Shown here one piece after another: positions 8,539 through 15,988 of a stretch of 64,000 nt of DNA. The notes beneath the pieces were generated by a model, which was not told the DNA's origin, made no database searches, and saw only the letters and a list, made by a program, of their open reading frames with translations. The DNA lies in assembly GCA_026192395.1 (NCBI GenBank), contig WACF01000001.1:1697637-1761636 (forward strand), written 5' to 3'. Numbering within the stretch: position 1 is the first letter of the stretch; every line of letters starts with the position of its first letter. The position numbers and the translations under genes were made by a program. The DNA is from Proteobacteria bacterium 005FR1 (GTDB lineage Bacteria > Pseudomonadota > Gammaproteobacteria > Pseudomonadales > Cellvibrionaceae).

Positions 8539-9519
8539 TTAGGAAGCTGACTGACTTCGATTGGCCAACAAGGTCTCCACTGAGCTCACCACGTCTCCGG
8601 CATTCGGCACTGCCGCCTGCTCCAGTACCCAGGACGACGCCGCCGGTGCATCCGGCCCGGTCAGTCTAACGACTGGTGCGCGCAAGGCGTCGAATGCCTT
8701 GCTAGCGGCCAGCGCGGCCAGCTCCGCCGCCATGCCGCAGAGTCCGCTGGCTTCATGGACAATCACCAGACGCCCGGTTTTTCTTACCGACTTCAGGACG
8801 GTCGCCTCATCGAGTGGCTTGAGGCTGCGCAGATCGATCACTTCGGCACTGATACCGCACTCGCTCAACTGCTCGGCCGCTTCCAGGCAGACCCGCACGG
8901 TTTTGCCGTAGCTCACCAGGGTTACGTCCTCGCCTTCGCGGCGCAGGTCCGCAAGCCCCAGCGGCACCAGGTGATCCGCACTCTCCGGAACTTCGCCTTG
9001 CTCGAAGAGCAACGCCAGGTCGGTAAAGAACAGCACCGGATTGTTGTCCCGCACCGCCGACTTGAGAAGCCCTTTGAAATCCGCCGGCGTTGACGGCATC
9101 ACGACCTTGAGACCCGGGGCGTGAACGAACATGGCCTCGAGATTGTGATTGTGCTGTGCGCCCACACACCAGCCGCTGCCGGTCATGCACAAGGTCACCA
9201 AGGGAAACTCGTGCTGTCCGCCTGACAAATAGCGCAGCTTGCCGGCGCTGTTCACCAGCGCATCCATCGCATAGGTGAGAAAGGGCGCAAACAGAAGATC
9301 GATGACCGGGCGCAGTCCGCTGGCAGCGGCGCCAACGGCAGTGCCGGCAACAACGGCTTCCGCGAGCGGCGTGTTGCGCACCCGGGTTGCGCCGAATTCG
9401 CGCAGCAGCCAGGCGCGGGATTTGGCAACCCCTTCGCCCATCATCATCACCCGGGGATCGCGCTGCATTTCTTCGTACAGCGCCTGATTGATTGCTTGTT
9501 CAATGGTCAGGAAAGCCAT
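8539..9519 (-). CDS. Thiamine-diphosphate 2-oxoacid/acetoin dehydrogenase E1 beta subunit
   Basis: This 326-residue protein matches E1 beta (AcoB/PdhB) in full length: MAFLTIEQAINQALYEEM, VMMMGEGVAK, RVRNTPLAEAVVAGTAVGAAA, and FAPFLTYAMDALVNSAGKLRY. The C-terminal transketolase-like domain has VIDLRSLKPLD and VIVHEA. It forms an alpha2-beta2 heterotetramer with the product of the preceding gene, from which it is separated by 15 bases. E1 decarboxylates a 2-oxoacid or cleaves acetoin and passes the acyl group to lipoyl E2. No E2 or E3 gene is present nearby. The substrate cannot be set from sequence. Confidence 0.93.
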   Translation of the reverse strand: MAFLTIEQAINQALYEEMQRDPRVMMMGEGVAKSRAWLLREFGATRVRNTPLAEAVVAGTAVGAAASGLRPVIDLLFAPFLTYAMDALVNSAGKLRYLSGGQHEFPLVTLCMTGSGWCVGAQHNHNLEAMFVHAPGLKVVMPSTPADFKGLLKSAVRDNNPVLFFTDLALLFEQGEVPESADHLVPLGLADLRREGEDVTLVSYGKTVRVCLEAAEQLSECGISAEVIDLRSLKPLDEATVLKSVRKTGRLVIVHEASGLCGMAAELAALAASKAFDALRAPVVRLTGPDAPAASSWVLEQAAVPNAGDVVSSVETLLANRSQSAS

Positions 9520-9534
9520 GATTCATTCTCCAGA

Positions 9535-10497
9535 TCAGGCGTAAACAAAGTCGAGCAGTTGCTTGGGGTCGGGCCAGGCGCTGGCCTGAGCGAAGGCATC
9601 AGCCGCATCGATGCGTTCGCCAACCTCGCTCTCGAGCGATGCGAGAGTCGATGCATCGAGATGCCCTTCAGCCATCAGCCTGTCGCGCATCAGGGCGATC
9701 GGGTCATGATTGAGCCAGCGATTGAGCTCCGCCTTATCTACATAAGCCTGGTCATCCGGCTCGAAGTGCCCGCGCTGTCTATAGGTAAGCAGTTCCAGAA
9801 AACGCGGCCTGCCGTCGGCGCGAATCGCGGCCACTGTTTGCCGTGCGACTTCCCCAACGGCATCGGCATCGTTGCCGTCGACACGCTCAGCTTCCAATCC
9901 GTGCCCGCGCGCCCAGTTGAAGATGGACTCGTCGGCCATGGTTTCCAGCCGGTGCACATAGGCCTGCCATTGGTTGTTTTCGCAAACGAAGAGAATCGGC
10001 AGCTCCCACTGGCGGGCAAGATTGAGTGACTCGTGGAGAATGCCTTCGCAGGCCGCACCGTCCCCGAAAAACACGGCGACGATTCCTCCCTTTTCGCCCT
10101 GTCCCATTATCTGGGCCAGCGCCACGCCGGGTGCGAGTGAGAGGCCGGCACCGACGATCGTGGAGGTCAACACCACGCCCAGTTCGCTTGCCGAGATGTG
10201 CAAGGTACCGCTGCGTCCACCACAGTAGCCGTCGACGCGGCCGAGCACTTCTGCCATCAGTCGCGGCGGTTCAGCGCCGCGTGCAATCAGGTGCGCGGCG
10301 CTGCGGTGGTTGGTGATGATGCGATCGCGGCTTTCCAGCGCGCCGATCACGCCAACAGCGCAGGCTTCCTGACCGACGCTGGTGCAGGTGCCCGGCGCGC
10401 CCTGTTGCTGGAGAATGGCCAGACGCTCCTCGTACGCGCGAATCAGCATCATGGTGTCCAGCCCACGAAGACGCGGGTGTCCGATCAATGAGTTCAT
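9535..10497 (-). CDS. Thiamine-diphosphate 2-oxoacid/acetoin dehydrogenase E1 alpha subunit
   Basis: The protein has 320 residues. The thiamine-diphosphate motif runs from G145-D-G-A through E173-N-N175 (GDGAACEGILHE then FVCENN). LIRAYEERLAIL, GQEACAVG and the late HFEPDDQAY segment are typical of AcoA/PdhA-type E1 alpha chains. It sits between a monoheme cytochrome c gene (24 bases upstream) and E1 beta (15 bases downstream), which suggests one transcript. Several AcoA-type enzymes act on acetoin, but branched-chain or pyruvate activity is equally possible. Confidence 0.93.
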   Translation of the reverse strand: MNSLIGHPRLRGLDTMMLIRAYEERLAILQQQGAPGTCTSVGQEACAVGVIGALESRDRIITNHRSAAHLIARGAEPPRLMAEVLGRVDGYCGGRSGTLHISASELGVVLTSTIVGAGLSLAPGVALAQIMGQGEKGGIVAVFFGDGAACEGILHESLNLARQWELPILFVCENNQWQAYVHRLETMADESIFNWARGHGLEAERVDGNDADAVGEVARQTVAAIRADGRPRFLELLTYRQRGHFEPDDQAYVDKAELNRWLNHDPIALMRDRLMAEGHLDASTLASLESEVGERIDAADAFAQASAWPDPKQLLDFVYA

Positions 10498-10521
10498 AAG
10501 GCGGAATCCTGTCGATGGGCT

Positions 10522-11016
10522 TTACTGGGCCGAAGCCTGCTGCGGCAGGTTCTTGGGCACGAATTCGATGTACGGTGTCGCCACAACTTCGTCTGGTTGC
10601 GCAGCGGCCGGCGCCTGCTTCCCCGCGGGACCGAGCGAGCGGACGAAGTGGTAAATGGCACCGAGGTCGCTGTCACTCATGTCGCGCAAGGCGAACCAGG
10701 GCATGGGCGGAAGCATGGGCTGACGCGCACGGGCGACCCATTGCGCTTCAGTCATCCCATCCAACAGCAACCGCAGATTGGCGGGGTAACTGGTTCCCCA
10801 TGGGCCCTGGAAGCCGACGGCGCTGCCGGTCAGCCACGCCGTGATGGGAATGTTTCCCGCAGCCTCGGGGTAGCCGTGGGTGTGGCAGTCGTTGCAGCCG
10901 GCGATTTGGACGAGGTACTTGCCGCGGGCAATCACGGCCTGGTTGTCGCTGGTCGCGGATGCGGAAGCGGCGAACAGAGAGGTCAATACAGCGAAGTAAA
11001 TAGCACGGGTGATCAT
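10522..11016 (-). CDS. Periplasmic monoheme cytochrome c
   Basis: I chose ATG 11016 (MITRAIYFAVLTSLFAASASA), which gives a clean signal peptide and a 164-residue product; the frame from 11055 adds a basic leader. One heme site, C41-N-D-C44-H45, follows RGKYLVQIAG, as in cytochrome subunits of gluconate/alcohol dehydrogenases and related small c-type cytochromes. The LPPMPWFALRDMSDSDLGAIYHFVRSL segment supplies the methionine ligand region. The C-terminus after residue 135 is Ala/Pro-rich. It is the first gene before the E1 alpha/beta pair; whether it accepts electrons linked to that enzyme is unknown. Confidence 0.9.
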   Translation of the reverse strand: MITRAIYFAVLTSLFAASASATSDNQAVIARGKYLVQIAGCNDCHTHGYPEAAGNIPITAWLTGSAVGFQGPWGTSYPANLRLLLDGMTEAQWVARARQPMLPPMPWFALRDMSDSDLGAIYHFVRSLGPAGKQAPAAAQPDEVVATPYIEFVPKNLPQQASAQ

Positions 11017-11168
11017 AAGCACATCCTTGAAGTGTGGTTTTCGGGATGCGCGCACAATACCGACGCTGGACGTGGATCGTTGTTAAATCTTGGCTAAGTG
11101 AATACTAAGAAAATGCTAAAAGCTGACTAAACGCTATAAGCTGCGGCTCGGCCGCCGCTCGGCATGAG

Positions 11169-11191
11169 CCGGCCCGAACGCTTCGGGCCGG
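11169..11191. other. GC-rich hairpin after glycine-zipper lipoprotein gene
   Basis: CCGGCCCGAA (11169-11178) and TTCGGGCCGG (11182-11191) form a perfect 10-bp stem with a three-base loop, 12 bases after the stop at 11203. There is no T tract on either strand, so it may be a transcript-stabilising 3' hairpin rather than a full terminator. Confidence 0.5.
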
Positions 11192-11202
11192 TCGCCAAAG
11201 GC

Positions 11203-11763
11203 TTATTGTTCCAGTCGACCGATGACCTGGTCGCGCTCTTCGCGATTGATGTCCTCAAGCTGATTAACCACCTCGGGGCTCACGCCAGCTGTGACCAGTT
11301 CGTCAGCCTGCTGACGGGAGAGATCGAAGACCGCATCGGTAGCCCGCAGGCGGGACATGATTTCATCGTCGCTCAAGCCTGCTTCTTCCATCGCGATCAA
11401 TTCGTCCATGGTGACGAAACCATCGTCGTCTACGTCAGCGGTATTCGAAGCCAGCACCTGGTCAACGGTGGCGGGGTTTTGCTGCGCCTCTTCGATGGCT
11501 TGCTCAGCCTGTGCGGATGCGGTTTCCCGATCATCCAGTATGTCGGTCTTGGCGCCCAGCAGATAGCCGCCACCGGCGCCGAGTGCACCACCCAGCAGTG
11601 CGCCCATCAGCTGGTTATCCTCGTCGGCCAGTACGGCGCCAACTGCCGCCCCCGCCGCGGTGCCTGCGGCCGTGGCCTGCTGGTCCCTCGTGCCCGGCAG
11701 CTGTTCGCAGCCGACGGTCACGACCAGGAACGCCAGAATTGTGAGATAAAAACTCGTCTTCAT
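11203..11763 (-). CDS. Lipoprotein with glycine zipper and EF-hand-like loop
   Basis: The 186-residue product has a lipoprotein signal ending in VTVGC (Cys19). Residues 31-70 are a Gly/Ala-rich zipper (GTAAGAAVGAVLA, GALLGGALGAGGGYLLGA), like those in OmpA/SlyB-type envelope proteins that insert in or pack against membranes. Residues 110-121 (DVDDDGFVTMDE) fit an EF-hand calcium loop with acidic residues at positions 1, 3, 5 and 12. A helical region with repeated LSDDEIM/SRQQADELV-like segments follows. It is probably an outer-membrane lipoprotein whose folding or docking may respond to calcium; that role is inferred. Confidence 0.82.
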   Translation of the reverse strand: MKTSFYLTILAFLVVTVGCEQLPGTRDQQATAAGTAAGAAVGAVLADEDNQLMGALLGGALGAGGGYLLGAKTDILDDRETASAQAEQAIEEAQQNPATVDQVLASNTADVDDDGFVTMDELIAMEEAGLSDDEIMSRLRATDAVFDLSRQQADELVTAGVSPEVVNQLEDINREERDQVIGRLEQ

Positions 11764-11975
11764 GGTGATACCTCCCTGATTCCCTATGAAAAGCGGGTTA
11801 GCAAAATAAGCAAGAAGCCCGACTCGCGAATATGAAGCAAGAATGCTGCCCTATGCGGCAAACGCTGATCACAATTCCGTACAGGGCTCTGGCGGTTTGC
11901 TTCCGGGGCAAGGTCCGGTAGCATCCGTCTTTCATGAGAGTCTCTCTTCCACAACAATTAGAAAGGTGAGTCGAT

Positions 11976-13007
11976 ATGCCCTCCATCAGCCGGAAGATCT
12001 GGGCCGCAGCCGCGGCTTTGGCACTTTTGACCCCGGCTGCCTTTACGGCAGCTGAGGAGCAGTGGCCCAGCACGCCGCCCAAGGAAGCTCCCGAAGACTG
12101 GGGTCCCGTGTCCGCCAATTTCGAAGAGATTCCCTACCCCTACCCGGTCCATTTTCTCGAGCTGAACCGTTTCAAGCAGGACATGCGTATGGCCTATATG
12201 GACGTGCCGCCCACGGGTAAGGCGAACGGGCAAACGGTGTTCTGGCAGCACGGGATGAACTTCTATTCGGAAGCTTACACCGATACCATCAAAGCCCTCG
12301 CTGAAGCCGGCTTCCGGGTGATCGCCGTAGACCGGATTGGTTACGGCAAATCCTCAAAGCCGATCATCCCGTACGACTTCAACTTCGTTGCCGCGAATAT
12401 GAAAGATCTGCTGGATAAGCTGGGCATCGATAAGGTGGCGATCGTCGGCCATTCCATGGGCGGCATGGTGGTCAGCCGCTTTGCGATGCTCTATCCAGAG
12501 CTGGTCAGCCACGTGGTCATGGTGAATCAGATCGGCCTGACCGATCAGCGTCAGGGCCGACCCTGGCGCGACCCCTATGCGGGCGACCTGGGCGTGGCCA
12601 GCTACCAGTCCATCCTGGCCGGACACCGCCGCTACTTCCCCGACGAGTGGCCGCCCGAGCACCTGCGCTTCGTGAAGCGACAGTACGGACAGACCATGAG
12701 CGGAGAATGGCCTCGCCTTGCCATGGTGCGCCGTCTGCAGGGACAAATGCTCTATGAAGATCCGGTCGTTTACGACTGGCAGCATATCGCCACCAAGGCA
12801 CTGGTAATCGGTGGTGAAAAAGACGGGCTCGTGGCGGACTTTCCGAAACTGGCCCGCAATGTGGCCGATCAACTGCAAAACGCGGCACTGATTCTGTATC
12901 CCGACGTGGGGCACGCACCGCAGATCGAGATTCCAGACCGGTTCCACCGCGACCTGATCCGCTTCCTGCGTTCCGATCCGGATCAGCCTGCCAGTGAATG
13001 GAAATAA
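11976..13007 (+). CDS. Secreted alpha/beta hydrolase
   Basis: The product is 343 residues with a signal peptide to about residue 26 (AAFTAAEEQ). The nucleophile elbow is GHSMGG with Ser160; a catalytic His lies in DVGHAPQ (H313), and the acid is likely the Asp in GGEKDGLVADF. WQHGMNFYSEAY fits the oxyanion-hole strand. The fold and the VIAVDRIGYGKSSKP motif place it among haloalkane dehalogenase/epoxide hydrolase/lipase-like hydrolases. AAAGGTGAG precedes the ATG. The substrate is not predictable. It is a single gene with short repeats just downstream. Confidence 0.9.
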   Translation: MPSISRKIWAAAAALALLTPAAFTAAEEQWPSTPPKEAPEDWGPVSANFEEIPYPYPVHFLELNRFKQDMRMAYMDVPPTGKANGQTVFWQHGMNFYSEAYTDTIKALAEAGFRVIAVDRIGYGKSSKPIIPYDFNFVAANMKDLLDKLGIDKVAIVGHSMGGMVVSRFAMLYPELVSHVVMVNQIGLTDQRQGRPWRDPYAGDLGVASYQSILAGHRRYFPDEWPPEHLRFVKRQYGQTMSGEWPRLAMVRRLQGQMLYEDPVVYDWQHIATKALVIGGEKDGLVADFPKLARNVADQLQNAALILYPDVGHAPQIEIPDRFHRDLIRFLRSDPDQPASEWK

Positions 13008-13074
13008 GCGATAGCGCTCTGATCTGATCATGGGCGATAGCGATCTGATCAGGGCGATAGCAAACCGATCATGG
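13008..13074. repeat. Three imperfect short direct repeats between hydrolase and cyclase genes
   Basis: GCGATAGC occurs at 13008-13015, 13034-13041 and 13054-13061, each followed by a GATC-containing segment ending in ATGG or AGG. Units are about 20-26 bases. They start over the stop codon of the hydrolase gene and end 60 bases before the cyclase start. Function is unknown; replication slippage is a simple origin. Confidence 0.75.
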
Positions 13075-13133
13075 GCGGCCGCTTTTTGGGGCTGCCGCCC
13101 GCGTCTTTTCATCTCAACCGGCTATGTGAACCA

Positions 13134-14111
13134 ATGAGCGAGTCAAAAAACTCCGGTGTCCATATTGTGCACCCCGAACCAGACAGCGCGACCTACAGGA
13201 CTCTGCTGGAGTCCACCAAAGCCATTCCGTGGAAGATTACCTGGGCGACGCTGGAGTTCAGCTACATCGGCCCGCAGATCGAGGAGTTGCTCGGCTGGGA
13301 GCGGGAAAGCTGGGTCGGGATCAATGATTGGGCCGAGCGGATGCATCCCGAAGACCGTGATCGCGTAGTAAATTTCTGCGTGGCGCAATCCAAGTCCGGC
13401 ACGGACCATGAAGCGGACTATCGCGCTTTGACCAAAAATGGCGATTACGTGTGGATCCGTGATGTGGTGCACGTGGTGCGCGATGAGAAAACCGGCGAAG
13501 TGGATTCGCTGATTGGCTTCATGTTCGACATCACCGAGCGCAAGCGCATCGAGGAAAAGTTGGTCGCGCTGCAGAAAGAACTGGAAGAGCTCTCCTACAA
13601 GGACGGACTCACCGGAGTGGCGAATCGCCGGATGTTCGACTCGGTCGTCGACGTGGAGTGGGCGAGTGCGCGCCGCAACAGTCAGGCACTGTCCGTCGCG
13701 CTCGTGGATATCGATCATTTCAAGGAATACAACGACCACTACGGCCATGTCCAGGGGGACGACTGCCTGAAACAGGTGGCCAGGCTCCTGGAATCGGCCG
13801 CGAGCCGGCCACGGGATTTCCTCGGTCGCTACGGCGGCGAGGAATTCGTCCTGGTACTGCCGGAGACCGGTCCCGATGCAGCCCTGGCCGTCGCTGAGCG
13901 ATGCCGACAAATCGTGCGAGAAGCCGCCATTCCTCACGCGGCCTCGGACGCAGCATCGGTGGTCACGGTAAGCGTGGGTGTGGGCACCATCGTTCCGCGC
14001 AGCAACGATGACCTGACTGCATTCATCGAATCTGTAGACCGGCAGCTATATGCAGCGAAACTGAGTGGGCGAAATACGACGGTCGCAGACGCCCAGCCAG
14101 CTGAATCCTGA
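13134..14111 (+). CDS. PAS-GGDEF diguanylate cyclase
   Basis: From the ATG at 13134 (MSESKNSGVHIVH) there are 325 residues; the longer frame from 13071 crosses the repeat region. A PAS/PAC sensor domain covers about 20-150 (WATLEFSYIGPQIEELLGW and GFMFDITERKRIEE). The GGDEF domain covers about 165-320 with DGLTGVANRRMFD and an intact RYGGEEF at 232-238, so it should make cyclic di-GMP from two GTP. It lacks a transmembrane segment and is cytoplasmic. I do not see an RxxD inhibitory site at the usual place, five residues before GGEEF. The PAS ligand is unknown. Confidence 0.93.
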   Translation: MSESKNSGVHIVHPEPDSATYRTLLESTKAIPWKITWATLEFSYIGPQIEELLGWERESWVGINDWAERMHPEDRDRVVNFCVAQSKSGTDHEADYRALTKNGDYVWIRDVVHVVRDEKTGEVDSLIGFMFDITERKRIEEKLVALQKELEELSYKDGLTGVANRRMFDSVVDVEWASARRNSQALSVALVDIDHFKEYNDHYGHVQGDDCLKQVARLLESAASRPRDFLGRYGGEEFVLVLPETGPDAALAVAERCRQIVREAAIPHAASDAASVVTVSVGVGTIVPRSNDDLTAFIESVDRQLYAAKLSGRNTTVADAQPAES

Positions 14112-14129
14112 TCGGGTTGAAACACTCCT

Positions 14130-14582
14130 ATGCAGAATTACTCTGACATTCTCCGCCTCATGGTCTTAGCCGGAGTCATTTTCATGTCCACCAGCAAAGT
14201 ACACGCGAGCCAATCCCCCGGCCTGGCCGATGGCGAACTCCGCCCGTGCCCGGATTCACCGAACTGCATCAGTACCGAACATCCACAGGACCAGGCGCAC
14301 TATCTCGAGCCGGTCGAGATGACATTAGACGGGGACACCTCCGCTCTCATCAAGCGCGTGGTGCAGCAGATGGGCGGAACACTTGTGAGTAGTCGGGAGA
14401 ACTACCTCGCTTTCACCTTCACTTCGAAAGTTTTCCGCTTCGTCGACGATTTCGAAGTCCGCCTCGATCCGGAAAACGATCGCGTCCACATCCGGTCGGC
14501 TTCCCGCGTAGGCTATAGCGACTTCGGCGTGAACCGTAAAAGAGTGGAACGCTTCAAGGCTGCTTTAGAGGCCGCTAAATAG
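14130..14582 (+). CDS. DUF1499 family secreted protein
   Basis: The product has 150 residues. A signal peptide or anchor covers about residues 8-27. CPDSPNCIST and the late VRLDPENDRVHIRSASRVGYSDFGVNR are the conserved DUF1499 segments; the usual C-terminal end RVERFKAAL is complete. Function of the family is unknown. It is 18 bases after the cyclase gene and 10 bases before the CPBP protease gene, so the three may be co-transcribed. Confidence 0.9.
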   Translation: MQNYSDILRLMVLAGVIFMSTSKVHASQSPGLADGELRPCPDSPNCISTEHPQDQAHYLEPVEMTLDGDTSALIKRVVQQMGGTLVSSRENYLAFTFTSKVFRFVDDFEVRLDPENDRVHIRSASRVGYSDFGVNRKRVERFKAALEAAK

Positions 14583-14592
14583 CGGCGCCACC

Positions 14593-15429
14593 GTGCCAGA
14601 CGCCAGTGACTTTGCCGGCCATTACAGACCCGCGAAATTCTTCATCATCGATTTCATTCTCACTTGGGGTCCCTTGTGGACCGCGGTGGCCGGCATTCAC
14701 AGTGGCTGGCTCGAATTCGATGTTCCCTTCATGATCGTTGCCGGGATCAGTGCAATTCCGGCCGCGCTCTACATGTTCTACACCTCCCGAAGCCGGGCGC
14801 TGATCCGCGACTTCTGGTTGCGGGTAGTCAGGTTCGATCTGATTCCCTTTCGCTGGTGGCTCGTCCTGCTGGGCTCGGTTCCTCTTGTCATGGGCTCGGC
14901 GGTATTGATCTCGCTGTTCTTCGGCGGCTCACTGGATCAACTCACGCCCAGCGACCGGATGGCCTCCGCACCGCTGGTGCTTGCAGCGCTGGTTCTGGTG
15001 TTCGGGCCCTTGCCGGAAGAGCTCGGCTGGCACGGCTACGGCATCGACAGCTTGCGAAGCCGCATGAATGGATTCTGGACATCCCTGGCTTTCGGCATCA
15101 TCTGGCCCGTCTGGCATGTTCCCTTGTTCTTTATTCCGGATTCATACCAGCAGCAGTTGCTAGCGATGCCCGTTCCGCTGTTCTTCTACCTGTTCGGGAT
15201 GATCCCTCAGGCGATCATCATGAACTGGATCTACTGGCACACAAACCGCAGTATTGCCAGCGCAATTATTTTTCACTTCATGATCAACTTCATTGGCGAG
15301 GCCTTTCAGATTACCCAGCAAAGCAAGTCCGTCGCGGGACTGCTTTTTGTGATCATCGCGATCATGCTGCTATTCGCCGACCGGCAGATATTCTGGAAGA
15401 AGCCCTATGTTTTTCACCTGCAACAATAG
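14593..15429 (+). CDS. CPBP family intramembrane metalloprotease (CAAX/Abi type)
   Basis: The start is a GTG at 14593; the product has 278 residues and about seven membrane helices. The diagnostic motif is E142-E143-L-G-W-H147, where most family members have EExxxR, so the Arg is replaced by His here. The second and third motifs are present as FGIIWPVWHVPLFF and IIFHFMINF. Homologues include CAAX prenyl proteases, bacteriocin-immunity and abortive-infection proteins. The substrate is unknown, and activity is less certain because of the substitution. Confidence 0.87.
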   Translation: MPDASDFAGHYRPAKFFIIDFILTWGPLWTAVAGIHSGWLEFDVPFMIVAGISAIPAALYMFYTSRSRALIRDFWLRVVRFDLIPFRWWLVLLGSVPLVMGSAVLISLFFGGSLDQLTPSDRMASAPLVLAALVLVFGPLPEELGWHGYGIDSLRSRMNGFWTSLAFGIIWPVWHVPLFFIPDSYQQQLLAMPVPLFFYLFGMIPQAIIMNWIYWHTNRSIASAIIFHFMINFIGEAFQITQQSKSVAGLLFVIIAIMLLFADRQIFWKKPYVFHLQQ

Positions 15430-15453
15430 CGTCCCTTGATTCAGGAGTTGTCG

Positions 15454-15903
15454 ATGATCGACTGGCAGTGGCGCCGCTTCAACCAACTCACTCCCGATCA
15501 GCTCTACGAAATCATCGCAGTCCGGGAAGCGGTTTTCATCGTAGAGCAGAATTGTCCTTATCAGGATGCGGATGGCATTGACCAACATGCTCAACACCTG
15601 ATGGGCTGGAACGACGGCAAGCTGGCCGCCTACTGCCGGGTGGTAGAACCCGGGGTGAAGTATGCCGAGCCTTCTATCGGTCGGGTACTGACCGCGGCAG
15701 AGTTTCGCGGAGAGGGCTTCGGGCGAGGCTTGATGGGCGAGGCGATCAGCGGCGTCGAGCGGAATCTTCCAGGACGCGGAATTCGGATTTCAGCGCAGCT
15801 TTACCTCAAACGATTCTACAAGGACTTCGGGTTTGAGCAGGTTTCCGACACCTACCTGGAAGACGACATTCCGCACATCGAAATGTTGCGAGCCGGCGAC
15901 TGA
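15454..15903 (+). CDS. elaA: GNAT N-acetyltransferase, ElaA family
   Basis: AGGAG at 15443-15447 is six bases before ATG 15454, which gives a 149-residue product beginning MIDWQWRRFNQL; the TTG at 15436 is not needed. VREAVFIVEQNCPYQDADGIDQ is the ElaA N-terminal signature, and SIGRVLTAAEFRGEGFGRGLM holds the acetyl-CoA pyrophosphate loop (GEGFGRG). Family members transfer acetyl groups to small amines or proteins; the ElaA substrate is not established. It lies 24 bases after the protease gene. Confidence 0.93.
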   Translation: MIDWQWRRFNQLTPDQLYEIIAVREAVFIVEQNCPYQDADGIDQHAQHLMGWNDGKLAAYCRVVEPGVKYAEPSIGRVLTAAEFRGEGFGRGLMGEAISGVERNLPGRGIRISAQLYLKRFYKDFGFEQVSDTYLEDDIPHIEMLRAGD

Positions 15904-15988
15904 AGGCGCGCCGGCCCGCGGCAAATGGAGGAACTGCATTCCGGAGTTCAGCGTTCTGAATGGTAACTTCGGTCGTCCGCGATGGGAA

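Noticed and set aside
13008-13074. CRISPR-like repeat array
   Set aside because: Units are only about 20 bases, differ from each other and have no spacers of even length; no cas genes are present.
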